From: Novipirellula aureliae
Lineage (GTDB): Bacteria; Planctomycetota; Planctomycetia; Pirellulales; Pirellulaceae
Direction: 5' to 3'
Length of the DNA: 64,000 bases
Assembly: GCF_007860185.1 (NCBI RefSeq)
Contig: NZ_SJPY01000007.1
Coordinates: forward strand, 248,001 to 312,000
A program made the position numbers and the translations under genes. Shown in pieces: positions 8,369 through 16,978 of this stretch. Position 1 is the first letter of the stretch. Each line of letters begins with the position of its first letter. The notes under the pieces are model-generated. The model ran no database searches, had not been told where the DNA came from, and worked only from the letters and a program-made list of their open reading frames with translations.

Positions 8369-9409
8369 TCAGCTCAGCAACTCTAGCTGGAGAGCGGTCC
8401 CTGCCGCGATGTCTTGCCTCGCAGTCCGGCCAACGACTTCCGATAGCCTCTTTGGAGGCAAACCGTATCCAGGGCGGATACTCCGGACGTTCTTTTCCGT
8501 GAACATGTCACCCTTGGCAATATCCTTCACCACGTACAGTGATCGCCGAAAGACCTTGCTGGCTTGCTCTTTCTCGGTCAATTCGTAGTTGACCGTTCCC
8601 AAAGCTTGCTCGGTGACACGGACAGCATCGACCATTGCTTTGAATTCATGTGGTTCGAGTGAGAAGGCACTATCCGGGCCTGGGGCTTCACGCGAAAGCG
8701 TAAAATGTTTTTCAATGATGCACGCTCCCAACGCCACGGCTGCAACAGGAACTGCGATCCCAAGTGTATGATCCGACAAGCCAGCGGGCACCCCAAAGGC
8801 GTCGGCTAGATGGGGAATCGTTTGGAGATTCATCGATTCGGGTAATGCGGGATAGGCGCTAGTGCATTTCAGCAGAGCCAAAGGAACGCCTGCCTTCTTG
8901 ACGATCTCGACCGCGTCGTGGATCTCTGCGAGTGACCCCATTCCCGTTGACATGATGACCGGGCGACCTTTGGAAGCGACGTACTCAATCAGGGGTAGGT
9001 CGACCAGTTCAAAGGAAGCGATTTTATAGGCTGGCGGATTTAGCGTCTCCAGAAAGTCAACCGATGTCTTGTCGAACGGTGTTGAAAAGCAATCCATTCC
9101 CAAATCGTTTGCAAGCTGGAATAGCGGCTCGTGCCACTCCCAAGGTGTGTGTGCTTCTTGGTAGAGATCATAAAGTGTTCGTCCCTCCCAAAGCGATCCT
9201 GTTCCGACCTTGAAATCGTCGCGATCACAATCGATCGTAAGGGTGTCGGCGGTGTAGGTTTGAAGCTTGACAGCGTCGGCTCCAGAATCTTTCATTGCAC
9301 GAATCGATTCCATCGCATGATCCAGACTACCACCGTGGTTCGCGGAAAGCTCAGCGATGAGATAGGTTCTTGTTCCTTGAAACCAATGCTTTACACAATC
9401 GCTAGTCAT
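8369..9409 (-). CDS. pseI: Pseudaminic acid synthase
   Basis: A NeuB-family enzyme that condenses the 6-deoxy sugar 2,4-diacetamido-2,4,6-trideoxy-L-altrose with phosphoenolpyruvate to form pseudaminic acid. The start at 9409 (MTSDCVKHWF) gives 346 residues and an 8-base overlap with the pseG-pseH stop. Motifs are YLIAELSANHGGSLDHA, GADAVKLQTYTADT, and GLSDHTLGIAVPVAAVALGA with the metal-binding HFTLSREAPGPDS. A C-terminal antifreeze-like SAF domain follows (RRSLYVVKDIAKGDMFTEKN). PseI rather than sialic or legionaminic acid synthase is chosen because the whole pse gene set is adjacent. Confidence 0.95.
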   Translation of the reverse strand: MTSDCVKHWFQGTRTYLIAELSANHGGSLDHAMESIRAMKDSGADAVKLQTYTADTLTIDCDRDDFKVGTGSLWEGRTLYDLYQEAHTPWEWHEPLFQLANDLGMDCFSTPFDKTSVDFLETLNPPAYKIASFELVDLPLIEYVASKGRPVIMSTGMGSLAEIHDAVEIVKKAGVPLALLKCTSAYPALPESMNLQTIPHLADAFGVPAGLSDHTLGIAVPVAAVALGACIIEKHFTLSREAPGPDSAFSLEPHEFKAMVDAVRVTEQALGTVNYELTEKEQASKVFRRSLYVVKDIAKGDMFTEKNVRSIRPGYGLPPKRLSEVVGRTARQDIAAGTALQLELLS

Positions 9410-10904
9410 TCTTGTTGGCCTTTGGTACGTAAAAGAACTCCGTCCATTCGTCATCGGAACGAGTCACATGGAACCCAACCGATCTCGCAATTCGACAGGA
9501 TGCAATATTGTTCGTACGAGCAATTGCATGAACGGCAGAACGCATCGTAAGCAGTACGGTTTGTACCATCGAACGACCAATTCCTTGTCCTCTCGCGTCG
9601 GGGGCCACGGTCCACGATAATTCTCTTGGCTCACCTTGGTCTAGACGGACGGTTCCGACGGGTTCACCATTGACTTCCGCGATCCATAAGTGATTCTCAG
9701 GATCCGATAGATACTTGTTGAGCCACGCTTTGTGTTCGGACTCGGAAATCGAGTGTTGATTCAGACTCGCCTCCCGAGTCTCAATATCATTGCGCCATTC
9801 CAAAAGAAGTTTCCAATCGTTCAGCGTCGCCTCACGAAGCAGGAGACTCTTTGCACCGTCGATTTCGTTTCGTTCCCTGTTCACACGGCGAAGTTCATCA
9901 ACAACTCTCGTCGCCCCTTGTCCATCGACGAGAAACTCTGAGTTTTTCCTAGCCCGATCAAGAAATTCGTGGTCTTCGATCAACCTTCTGACTGCATCGC
10001 TAACGCTACCAGGAAGGACGTCCGATGTGGACCCCAGATTCACCGCGATCCCTTGATGAGACAGTTCTTGAACCACACCTATTTGGTTATCGGCAAGCAC
10101 GATCAATATTCGCGGCAACCCATAGCGACACATTTCCCAATTGGTGCTTCCGCCCGCAGCGATTGCGAAATCCGCCCATGCGTACATTTCAGACATTTGT
10201 TCCACATGACCGATGAACTCGAACCGAGCATCACCTGAAACCAGTGAGACGAGTGAATCATGTCGATCGTTTAGGGTCCCTGTCAGCACGCGAAATCGGA
10301 GCGATCTATCTGACAACTGCCTCAATCCATTTACGACGGTCTCAAGCACGTTGTCAGGATCCGCCGCACCGAGCGTCACAAGAATGCGGTTGTGGTTGTG
10401 TTGCTCCTTTTGACGAGGCTCGAAGGAGCGAAACTCACGTCTTAACAGTGCAAAACGGGTTCCAAGCAACAATCGCGTGTTGGGTGACACGTCGGCGTAA
10501 AGCGAGCTCGTCGCCCCCAGATTTTGGTTCAGCACGAAGTCCGTACAATACTCGGCAAGGTGTCCATCATCATCGATTGCAAGCGTTGTTCGGCCAAGCT
10601 TTGTCAGGGCGGCATGGTAGGCGACACCAAACAGATAGCCATCGATGACAATCGCGGTGACGTCAAGGTCTTTGGCAAGCTTCTGTAATTGCAGAGAGTC
10701 GTCGGGAGAGCCAGCAATTGTCTGAGTTCGAACCAGCTCAAATCCCTCGCTCTCGATTCGTTTCCCGAGTGACTCAGAAAGGGTTGCCGACACAAACGTC
10801 ACGTCTCCACCGGCATCTTGCCAAGCCTGGGCGAGCGCTAAACAGCGCATAACATGCCCCGCACCAATGGTTGCGGAAGCGTCTGCTCGGATTAGCAATC
10901 TCAT
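9402..10904 (-). CDS. pseG: PseG nucleotidase fused to PseH-like GNAT acetyltransferase
   Basis: A 500-residue bifunctional protein. Residues about 1-340 are PseG, the GT-B-like hydrolase that removes UDP from UDP-2,4-diacetamido-2,4,6-trideoxy-L-altrose. This part has RADASATIGAGHVMRCLALA at the N-terminus and IAAGGSTNWEMCRYGLP near residue 250. Residues about 345-500 are a GNAT domain with LLLREATLNDWKLLLEWRND and the acyl-CoA loop ARGQGIGRSMVQTVLL. It fits PseH, which acetylates the 4-amino group just before PseG acts, so the fusion joins two consecutive steps. The ATG overlaps the pseF stop (ATGA). Confidence 0.93.
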   Translation of the reverse strand: MRLLIRADASATIGAGHVMRCLALAQAWQDAGGDVTFVSATLSESLGKRIESEGFELVRTQTIAGSPDDSLQLQKLAKDLDVTAIVIDGYLFGVAYHAALTKLGRTTLAIDDDGHLAEYCTDFVLNQNLGATSSLYADVSPNTRLLLGTRFALLRREFRSFEPRQKEQHNHNRILVTLGAADPDNVLETVVNGLRQLSDRSLRFRVLTGTLNDRHDSLVSLVSGDARFEFIGHVEQMSEMYAWADFAIAAGGSTNWEMCRYGLPRILIVLADNQIGVVQELSHQGIAVNLGSTSDVLPGSVSDAVRRLIEDHEFLDRARKNSEFLVDGQGATRVVDELRRVNRERNEIDGAKSLLLREATLNDWKLLLEWRNDIETREASLNQHSISESEHKAWLNKYLSDPENHLWIAEVNGEPVGTVRLDQGEPRELSWTVAPDARGQGIGRSMVQTVLLTMRSAVHAIARTNNIASCRIARSVGFHVTRSDDEWTEFFYVPKANKND

Positions 10905-11599
10905 CGACGTTGACTCTCGTCAATTGCTTCGTACATTCTCTCTGCTCGCTGCCAATCCTCGAGCGTGTCGATATCTTGGACTCGATACCGAGGGATCGAG
11001 ATGGGAATGGATTGGGACGAGAACAATTGGGTGTCTTTCATCCAGGCATCGGTTGTACCCCAGTAAAACTGTCCCGCATCGTGGAAAGCTTCTGGCAGAT
11101 CCTGTGAACGTGTTGACTCATGCTCGGGCCAGAACATCGAGACGCGTTCGTCATGCACTTGCAACGCTCGAAAGATCGGAAAGGCAAACGTGGTGACGGA
11201 AAAGGCAAAGGAAGCGTCAGGTGAGGCCTCCAGTTTTTGCATGCCTCGAATCATGTCTTCGCTCTGGACAAACGGTGCGGTAGCGTAGAGGCAACAGGCA
11301 TAATGGACCGTCCGATCGTTCTGACAGATCCAATTCACGGCATGGCGTACAACGGGAATGGTGGGGGTGAAATCGTCGGATAGTTCGGGCGGACGAACAA
11401 AGGGTACCTCTGCACCGTTTTCAACAGCCACTTTGCTAATTTCGGGGCAGTCGGTCGAGACGATAATGCGATCAAAGAGTTTTGTTTGCTTTGCCGCATC
11501 AATCGAATATTTGATGATCGGTTGACCGCAGAATTCACGGATGTTCTTACCCGGGATCCGCTTGCTGCCGCCACGGGCAGGTATGACTGCTATATTCAT
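10901..11599 (-). CDS. pseF: Pseudaminic acid cytidylyltransferase
   Basis: Makes CMP-pseudaminic acid from Pse and CTP. The start at 11599 (MNIAVIPARGGSKRIPGKN) gives 232 residues, normal for the family. It overlaps the methylase stop as ATGA; a longer frame to 11662 would bury this typical N-terminus. IPARGGSKRIPGKNIREF is the CTP-binding motif, and IVSTDCPEISKVA and YATAPFVQSEDM are characteristic. It sits between the Pse-associated methylase and pseG-pseH. Confidence 0.96.
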   Translation of the reverse strand: MNIAVIPARGGSKRIPGKNIREFCGQPIIKYSIDAAKQTKLFDRIIVSTDCPEISKVAVENGAEVPFVRPPELSDDFTPTIPVVRHAVNWICQNDRTVHYACCLYATAPFVQSEDMIRGMQKLEASPDASFAFSVTTFAFPIFRALQVHDERVSMFWPEHESTRSQDLPEAFHDAGQFYWGTTDAWMKDTQLFSSQSIPISIPRYRVQDIDTLEDWQRAERMYEAIDESQRR

Positions 11600-12234
11600 T
11601 TGCGTCTTTCCAGCAGAAACCAAGTCAAATCGTCTTGCGGAAAGTTGGGATCGCGATGCCATGTGAACCCGTAATCGACTAGCGAAAATTCAGAGTGAAG
11701 ATCAAGGAATTCGCCTGCAAAATTGCGTTTGAATAGTCGATCGTCATGGCCTCGATAGGGAATGGAGACAGGCGAAGGATTGTAATACTCTGCAATCACA
11801 ACATACCTTGCGGAAGCGTTCGCTAATTTGTCGTATACGTCAGGAAGCGAATCGGGATTGATGTGGATCAGAACCCCTTTGATAAGCGCAAGATCGAATT
11901 GCTTCTGTAACTCGACGGTCAAAATACTCTCATTGAATATTTCCGCTTTCGGAAGGCTACATTTTAATTGCCGGGCGGCTTCCGAATTGATCTCAATCCC
12001 CGCCATGTCAACCGATGGCAGTAGCATTTGCAGGGCACGCAAGTTGAGTCCAATATTGGGTCCAAATTCAACGATCGATTTGATGCCTGACGTGTTGGAT
12101 AGTATCTTTGAAAAAAACGCGATGTTCGAAGCAAGAAACTTTTCTTCCGTGTTTCGATTGATGTATTCGTCACCAAACGAACCTGCCCAAAACTCCTCTT
12201 GCGGGGTGCCAAAGTCAGTGTGTTGATTACTCAT
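11596..12234 (-). CDS. Pseudaminic acid biosynthesis-associated methylase
   Basis: A 212-residue SAM methyltransferase. It starts with TPQEEFWAGSFGDEYINRN, has motif I as IVEFGPNIGLNLRALQ and a central FDLALIKGVLIHINPD. These are hallmarks of the small methylase family found inside pse loci (the pse_Me-ase family, named from memory). It overlaps pseC by 8 bases and pseF by 4. The methyl acceptor is not known; a methylated Pse derivative is a reasonable guess. Confidence 0.9.
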   Translation of the reverse strand: MSNQHTDFGTPQEEFWAGSFGDEYINRNTEEKFLASNIAFFSKILSNTSGIKSIVEFGPNIGLNLRALQMLLPSVDMAGIEINSEAARQLKCSLPKAEIFNESILTVELQKQFDLALIKGVLIHINPDSLPDVYDKLANASARYVVIAEYYNPSPVSIPYRGHDDRLFKRNFAGEFLDLHSEFSLVDYGFTWHRDPNFPQDDLTWFLLERRK

Positions 12235-13444
12235 TTTTTTCTTTCGTTTTGGCGACGGATGATAGAATGTCGCGAATGCCCGCGATCACCTGTTCACAAT
12301 CTTGATCCGTCATCTCGGGGTACAGTGGCAGGCTAAGTGTACGCGCATAATAGTCTTCGGCGATCGGGCATTTCGATATCGCGTAACCGTATTGGCGTTG
12401 GTACCACGGTTGCAAATGCACCGGGATGTACAACACTTGAGAGCCGACACCTTTCTCAACGAGCCGTTTGATGAACTCGGTCCGTGTGCAACCGATGGCG
12501 GCAAAATCAATTAAGACAGTATAGAGATGCCACGAGGTCAGATCGCGATCGTTTGGATTACGCAGTTTGGGAGTCTGCAGGTACTCGGTTTCCTTAAAGG
12601 CTTCATTGTAGCGAGAAACCATTTCGCGTCGCCGCTGTAAAAAGGTATCTAGCCGCTTCAGTTGACTTAAACCGAGTGCACACTGAAAATCGGTGATGCG
12701 GAAGTTGTAACCCAGCTCCTGCATCTCATAATACCAAGGGCCCTTTTCCTCGAAGTGGTCGTCTCCGATTCCGACGAACTCATCGGGTTGGCGAACCATC
12801 CCGTGTGTCCGCAGCATTCTTGCTTTTGTTGCATAATCGTCGTTATCGGTAACCAGCATCCCGCCTTCACCGGTCGTCATCGTTTTCACCGGATGAAAAC
12901 TGAACGTCGACATGTCGGCCCAAGGATGGCCACCGATCTTCCAGTTTTTGCCTTCATGTTCAAAGCTGCCGCCGACACCGTGGCAGGCATCCTCGATCAC
13001 GATCGCTCCTCGCTCTCTCGCCACAGCGGCAATCGCTGGCATGTCGGCCGTTTGACCCGCATAATGCACTGCGATGACAGCTTTTGTGTCCGCCTGCCAA
13101 TTTCCTCGAAGCGATTCAGGACAAAGGTTATAGGAAACAGGATCAATATCGGCAAAGTCGGGTATCGCTCCCACCATCGCTGCGCAATTTGCCGATGCCA
13201 AAAAGGTATTAGGGCTGGTGACAACACGATCGCCTGGGCCGATGTTTGCAACCATCATTGCCAAGTGTAACGCCGCGGTCGCGTTACAAACCGCCACGGC
13301 ATGTTTAGCACCCACGCGTTTCGCAAACTCTTCCTCGAACCGATTGACCAAGGGGCCCGTCGTCAGCCAATTCGACCGCAGCGAGTTAGAAACCTCCGCG
13401 ATATCGGCTTCACTAATCGATTGACGGCCGTAGGGAATCATCAT
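12227..13444 (-). CDS. pseC: UDP-4-amino-4,6-dideoxy-N-acetyl-beta-L-altrosamine transaminase
   Basis: A 405-residue DegT-family PLP enzyme that aminates C4 of the keto sugar made by PseB. The N-terminus MIPYGRQSISEADIAEVSNS and the region NWLTTGPLVNRFEEEFAKRV are typical of PseC. The PLP lysine is in STFSFHPVKTMTTGEGGML. It lies about 110 bases downstream of pseB across a hairpin repeat and overlaps the methylase by 8 bases. Confidence 0.95.
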   Translation of the reverse strand: MMIPYGRQSISEADIAEVSNSLRSNWLTTGPLVNRFEEEFAKRVGAKHAVAVCNATAALHLAMMVANIGPGDRVVTSPNTFLASANCAAMVGAIPDFADIDPVSYNLCPESLRGNWQADTKAVIAVHYAGQTADMPAIAAVARERGAIVIEDACHGVGGSFEHEGKNWKIGGHPWADMSTFSFHPVKTMTTGEGGMLVTDNDDYATKARMLRTHGMVRQPDEFVGIGDDHFEEKGPWYYEMQELGYNFRITDFQCALGLSQLKRLDTFLQRRREMVSRYNEAFKETEYLQTPKLRNPNDRDLTSWHLYTVLIDFAAIGCTRTEFIKRLVEKGVGSQVLYIPVHLQPWYQRQYGYAISKCPIAEDYYARTLSLPLYPEMTDQDCEQVIAGIRDILSSVAKTKEKNE

Positions 13445-13476
13445 TTTTGGAACAAAAGTTTGGTCGATCGTGTTTT

Positions 13477-13533
13477 GTAGTGGATCTTGTTAAAGATCCC
13501 CAGTGTGTCAGGATCTTTGACAAGATCCACGAC
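13477..13533. repeat. TAGTGGATC hairpin repeat, copy 2
   Basis: GTAGTGGATCTTGTTAAAG pairs with CTTTGACAAGATCCAC across a short loop, between pseB and pseC. If it stops RNA polymerase it would reduce expression of every pse gene after pseB; it may instead be an mRNA-stabilising hairpin. Confidence 0.78.
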
Positions 13534-13555
13534 CCAAATATCTAAGTTTAGGCAA

Positions 13556-14569
13556 TCACTCGATCTGGAAATTCGGGTCGAGACGTTCACGTATTTCTTG
13601 TCGTATCTGGTCAACGGTAAGGAATTCTGGATTGTCGCCTGAGGAATAGCTAAATCCTTGCGTCACCCGTTTGGCAGCGAATTTGTCAACGAATTCCTTT
13701 ATTTTCCAAGCTGGTGTTTGGGGCAGGATAACAAAGTACTTCCCGAGGTCGTAGGTGGTGAAAGAATCAGATGCTGTAATCATCTCTTCATGAATTTTTT
13801 CGCCCGGCCGTATGCCAATTATCTTGTGTTCGCACTCAGGACCGATCGCTTCGGCTAGTTCCATGATTCGGTACGAAGGTATTTTCGGTACGAATAGCTC
13901 GCCACCCCAAGCATGTTCAAGGGCATGAAGAACCATTGCGACACCGTCTTGCAGTGAGATATTGAAACGCGTCATCGTCGAATCGGTAATCGGTAACACA
14001 CCCGTTTTCTTTTTCTCTAGGAAAAATGGGATTACCGATCCATTCGACCCCATGACGTTTCCGTAACGGACAACGGAAAACCGAATGTCTTTTTTCCCGC
14101 GAATGTTGTTTGCCGCGATGAACAGTTTATCAGAGGTTAGTTTCGTTGCTCCGTAAAGGTTGATCGGGGCACAGGCCTTATCGGTTGACAATGCCACGAC
14201 TCGGCTGACACCACTTTGCAGCGCAGATTCAATCACATTTTCGGCACCGCCCACATTGGTCTTCACACATTCGTCTGGATTGTACTCTGCAATGTGCACA
14301 TGTTTCATCGCCGCCGCATGCACAATGAAATCAACTCCAGTTAAAGCCCGTTGCAATCTTTCTCGGTCTCTCACATCACCAATGAAAAAGCGAATGCTCG
14401 GATACTTCACAGCAGGATACTCCTGCGCCATTTGAAATTGCTTCTGCTCGTCGCGCGAGTAGATAACGACTCGGCCGACATCAGGCCACTTGTCGAAAAT
14501 GGTCTTTACCAGTTCTTTGCCAAGCGAACCGGTACCACCGGTGATTAGGATTGATTTATTTGATAGCAT
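13556..14569 (-). CDS. pseB: UDP-N-acetylglucosamine 4,6-dehydratase (inverting)
   Basis: A 337-residue SDR enzyme, the first step of pseudaminic acid synthesis, which also inverts C5. It has SILITGGTGSLGKELVKTIF, the typical VVIYSRDEQKQFQMAQEYP, AAAMKHVHIAEYNPDECVKT, STDKACAPINLYGATKL with the catalytic lysine, and RPGEKIHEEMI. Length and all motifs fit PseB/FlaA1. It starts the pse block; 1 kb of repeat-containing spacer precedes it. Confidence 0.97.
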   Translation of the reverse strand: MLSNKSILITGGTGSLGKELVKTIFDKWPDVGRVVIYSRDEQKQFQMAQEYPAVKYPSIRFFIGDVRDRERLQRALTGVDFIVHAAAMKHVHIAEYNPDECVKTNVGGAENVIESALQSGVSRVVALSTDKACAPINLYGATKLTSDKLFIAANNIRGKKDIRFSVVRYGNVMGSNGSVIPFFLEKKKTGVLPITDSTMTRFNISLQDGVAMVLHALEHAWGGELFVPKIPSYRIMELAEAIGPECEHKIIGIRPGEKIHEEMITASDSFTTYDLGKYFVILPQTPAWKIKEFVDKFAAKRVTQGFSYSSGDNPEFLTVDQIRQEIRERLDPNFQIE

Positions 14570-14882
14570 TTTTTTGAAATCAGAAGGGCCAAAGCAGTGA
14601 AAGGGTCGGAGTCTGCAATTGATTTTTGAGACGGGAACTGAGCGGTGACCGGTGTCGACTCGGTTTGGAAAGGTCTCTAATGATTGAGAGGTTTTGCGTA
14701 GAGATAATTTGCGTAGAGAAAAACGTGAAGTTATTTTTGGCAGCTAAAACAGGCGTCGCTTAGCGGTTCAGCTTTATTAGCGTTGAACGGGCCGAAAGTC
14801 CAGGGGAGAAATGAGTCGTGGGTGCTGCGTTGCATCTTGATTTCAGGCTTGACAAAAGAGTGGCTGGGGCATCTTGCCCCAG

Positions 14883-14968
14883 AAAGCTGCGGCTGGAAGC
14901 TGCGGCTGAAAGCTGCGGCTGGAAGCTGCGGCTGGAAGCTGCGGCTGGAAGCTGCGGCTGGAAGCCAC
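14883..14968. repeat. 13-bp tandem repeat (AAGCTGCGGCTGG), about six copies
   Basis: AAGCTGCGGCTGG repeats head to tail with a 13-base period and one variant base. It is directly preceded by the small hairpin GGGGCATCTTGCCCC. Because 13 is not a multiple of three, the array cannot encode an in-frame peptide repeat. Confidence 0.9.
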
Positions 14969-15153
14969 AGCCACGAAAGATCTCCACCTGGGTGACAGAC
15001 GCGGATGATTTCGTCGTTGAAAAGTCGTTGAAAAGTAAACGTACGATTCGTGGCCAAAATCGTTGACGAGGACTAGGCGGACTGCATCAAGCCAATCTCC
15101 GCGTCGGACAATGGACCCTTCCTTTGTGGCTGATTTAGGCGTGGATTGGTATT

Positions 15154-15183
15154 GCCACGAATCTCACGAATCGACACGAATGG
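15154..15183. repeat. CCACGAATCTCACGAATCGA dispersed phrase
   Basis: A single clean copy of the phrase that forms the core of the 7.0-7.35 kb array and occurs in degenerate form at 3927-3957. Confidence 0.7.
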
Positions 15184-15363
15184 TCATTTGTCAGTTGTCA
15201 GTGATCACTGGAGTTTTTCGGTGACTTCGTGGTTGATCGGCTTTACCGATCAGGGCGTTCCAATGCTTGGGAGAGAACCGTTTTGCTAGTGTTCACTTTG
15301 TTGAGCGGGGATTTATGAGGGATTTATGAGCGGGCGAAGGGCTTGGCGACTCTCGCGATGGGG

Positions 15364-15401
15364 CTTCCGTCGGCGCAGACTTCGTCCACTTGGGTGACAG
15401 G
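15364..15401. repeat. 39-bp dispersed repeat, copy 2
   Basis: Matches 6831-6869 except for one base in the GGCGC(A/G)GAC part. It lies in the spacer downstream of the epimerase gene. Confidence 0.7.
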
Positions 15402-15584
15402 AGATGAGTTGCCCCGAGCCCCATAAGAACCTCCCCGATATTCTGGTTTGCATTCGGCGTTTGACAAGTCTTAGCTAGATAGTCAATCGATCGATAAGGC
15501 ACATAATCTAGCCCATGGATGAGCCATTCGGTAGACGCCCTTCGCTCGGACAACCGAGCAGCGTGAAAATGCTGCGATGCCGCA

Positions 15585-16553
15585 TCACGGCAGAACGAGA
15601 CTGCTCGACCATGGCTTGTTTTCGAGATGCCAATCAACGCATTGCTGCAGCCCGTCTTCGAGCGTCACGCTTGGGTGCCAACCGAGTTGCGTTTTAGCTT
15701 TCTCGATGTTCGCTTGCGTGGTGACGATGTCGGCTTTGTGAAACGTCTTGTGGACCAGCCTCGCTTTTTTACCGAGACTTTGTTCCAGCGAAGCGATGAC
15801 GGTATTGAGTGATACCGGTTCACCTCCTCCGCCCAAGTTGAAGACTTCGTAGCCAACCGGTTTGAGTGCGGCGACCGTACCGCGAGCGATATCGTCGACG
15901 TGAGTAAAGTCACGCGATTGTTCGCCATCGCCAAACAGTTCAATCGGTGTCTCTTCGTCGATCCATTTGATAAACCGAAAGATGCACATGTCAGGCCGGC
16001 CTGCGGGGCCGTAGACGGTGAAATAGCGACAAACCGATATGTCGATATCGTACAGATGATGGTAGGCATAGGCCATCGCCTCGGCCGACTTCTTGCTGGC
16101 GGCATACGGCGAAATCGGCGTGTTGACCGGTAACGTTTCCAAGAATGGCATCGGTTGACCGGCGTAAAGCGATGAGGTGGATGCCAGGACATACTTTTTG
16201 ACGTTCGTTCGCCGCATTTGCTCGAGCAAGTTCAACGATCCCATCGCGTTGGTCGTCATGTAGACGTGCGGATTGGCCATGCTGTACCGCACCCCCGCTC
16301 GGGCTGCCAAGTTCAATACCGCGTCGAATGCATGCTGGTCAAAAAGAGGCTCAAGCGTGGACGGGTCTTCGATATCACCTTTTACGAATGTAAAATTTGG
16401 ATCGTCAAGCTTCTCGAGTCGATGCTGCTTGAGCCGGACGTCGTAGTAGTCGTTCAGGTTGTCGATTCCGACCACCTGATGCCCCGCATCGAGAAGCTCC
16501 GCAGCAACACGATTGGCAATAAATCCGGCAACGCCAGTGACAAGGTAGATCAT
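15585..16553 (-). CDS. NAD-dependent sugar-nucleotide epimerase (UDP-glucuronate 4-epimerase-like)
   Basis: Starting at the ATG at 16553 (MIYLVTGVAGFIANRVAAEL) the protein has 322 residues. It is an extended SDR with the Rossmann motif TGVAGFIA, GIDNLNDYYDVRLKQHRL (a hallmark of the CapI/UDP-glucuronate 4-epimerase group), NLAARAGVRYSMANPHVYM and the catalytic YAASKKSAEAMAYAY. The likely reaction is UDP-GlcA to UDP-GalA or a related 4-epimerisation. Part of the usual GFIG is changed to GFIA. A longer frame to 16610 would add a basic leader without family similarity. It is the most upstream gene of the polysaccharide locus in the window. Confidence 0.87.
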   Translation of the reverse strand: MIYLVTGVAGFIANRVAAELLDAGHQVVGIDNLNDYYDVRLKQHRLEKLDDPNFTFVKGDIEDPSTLEPLFDQHAFDAVLNLAARAGVRYSMANPHVYMTTNAMGSLNLLEQMRRTNVKKYVLASTSSLYAGQPMPFLETLPVNTPISPYAASKKSAEAMAYAYHHLYDIDISVCRYFTVYGPAGRPDMCIFRFIKWIDEETPIELFGDGEQSRDFTHVDDIARGTVAALKPVGYEVFNLGGGGEPVSLNTVIASLEQSLGKKARLVHKTFHKADIVTTQANIEKAKTQLGWHPSVTLEDGLQQCVDWHLENKPWSSSLVLP

Positions 16554-16721
16554 GAGATATTTCGGGGTAAAAGTGTGGGCGGCTAGCCTATGGTCGTGAT
16601 GTCGGTGCAAAACGGTTCAGCTACATGTTAGTCAAATTTGCCATTTCTGAACAAGCCACCCTTTATCCGCTACGACATCATCACTCTGCGCTCCGATCGG
16701 AATGCATAATTTGCCGAGGGT

Positions 16722-16870
16722 CTGAGTCTTGAGTCTTGAGTCTTGAGTCTTGAGTCTTGAGGTTTGAGGTTTGAGGTTTGAGGTTTGAGGGCTTGAGGGC
16801 TTGAGGGCTTGAGGGCTTGAGGGCTTGAGGGCTTGAGGGCTTGAGGGCTTGGGGCTTGAGGGATTGAGGG
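16722..16870. repeat. Compound microsatellite (GAGTCTT, GAGGTTT, GAGGGCTT)
   Basis: Three short units follow each other: GAGTCTT about five times, GAGGTTT about four times, then the 8-base GAGGGCTT about eight times, before decaying. It lies between the epimerase and mscS genes. The stepwise change of unit suggests slippage and local expansion. Confidence 0.92.
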
Positions 16871-16978
16871 CCGTTGGGCTCGCCGAGACGAGCTCGACAG
16901 AAGGCTGGATCGGGCAGCGAGGCTGCTGAAATACATGCCGTTCGACGCCCTTCGCTCGAGGAGCGGACGCCCATTGCG

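Larger units (their letters stand above)
14570..15584. other. Kilobase gene-free spacer with short repeats
   Basis: No reading frame with protein-like content on either strand. The contents that can be named are the 13-bp tandem array (14883-14968), a CGAATC-phrase copy (15154-15183) and the second copy of the 39-bp repeat (15364-15401). The spacer lies upstream of pseB and must hold its promoter, but no clear promoter could be picked. Confidence 0.6.

Noticed and set aside
8369-9409. Sialic acid (NeuB) or legionaminic acid synthase
   Set aside because: All neighbouring genes belong to the pseudaminic acid route, and no NeuC, LegG or NeuA-type partner is seen.
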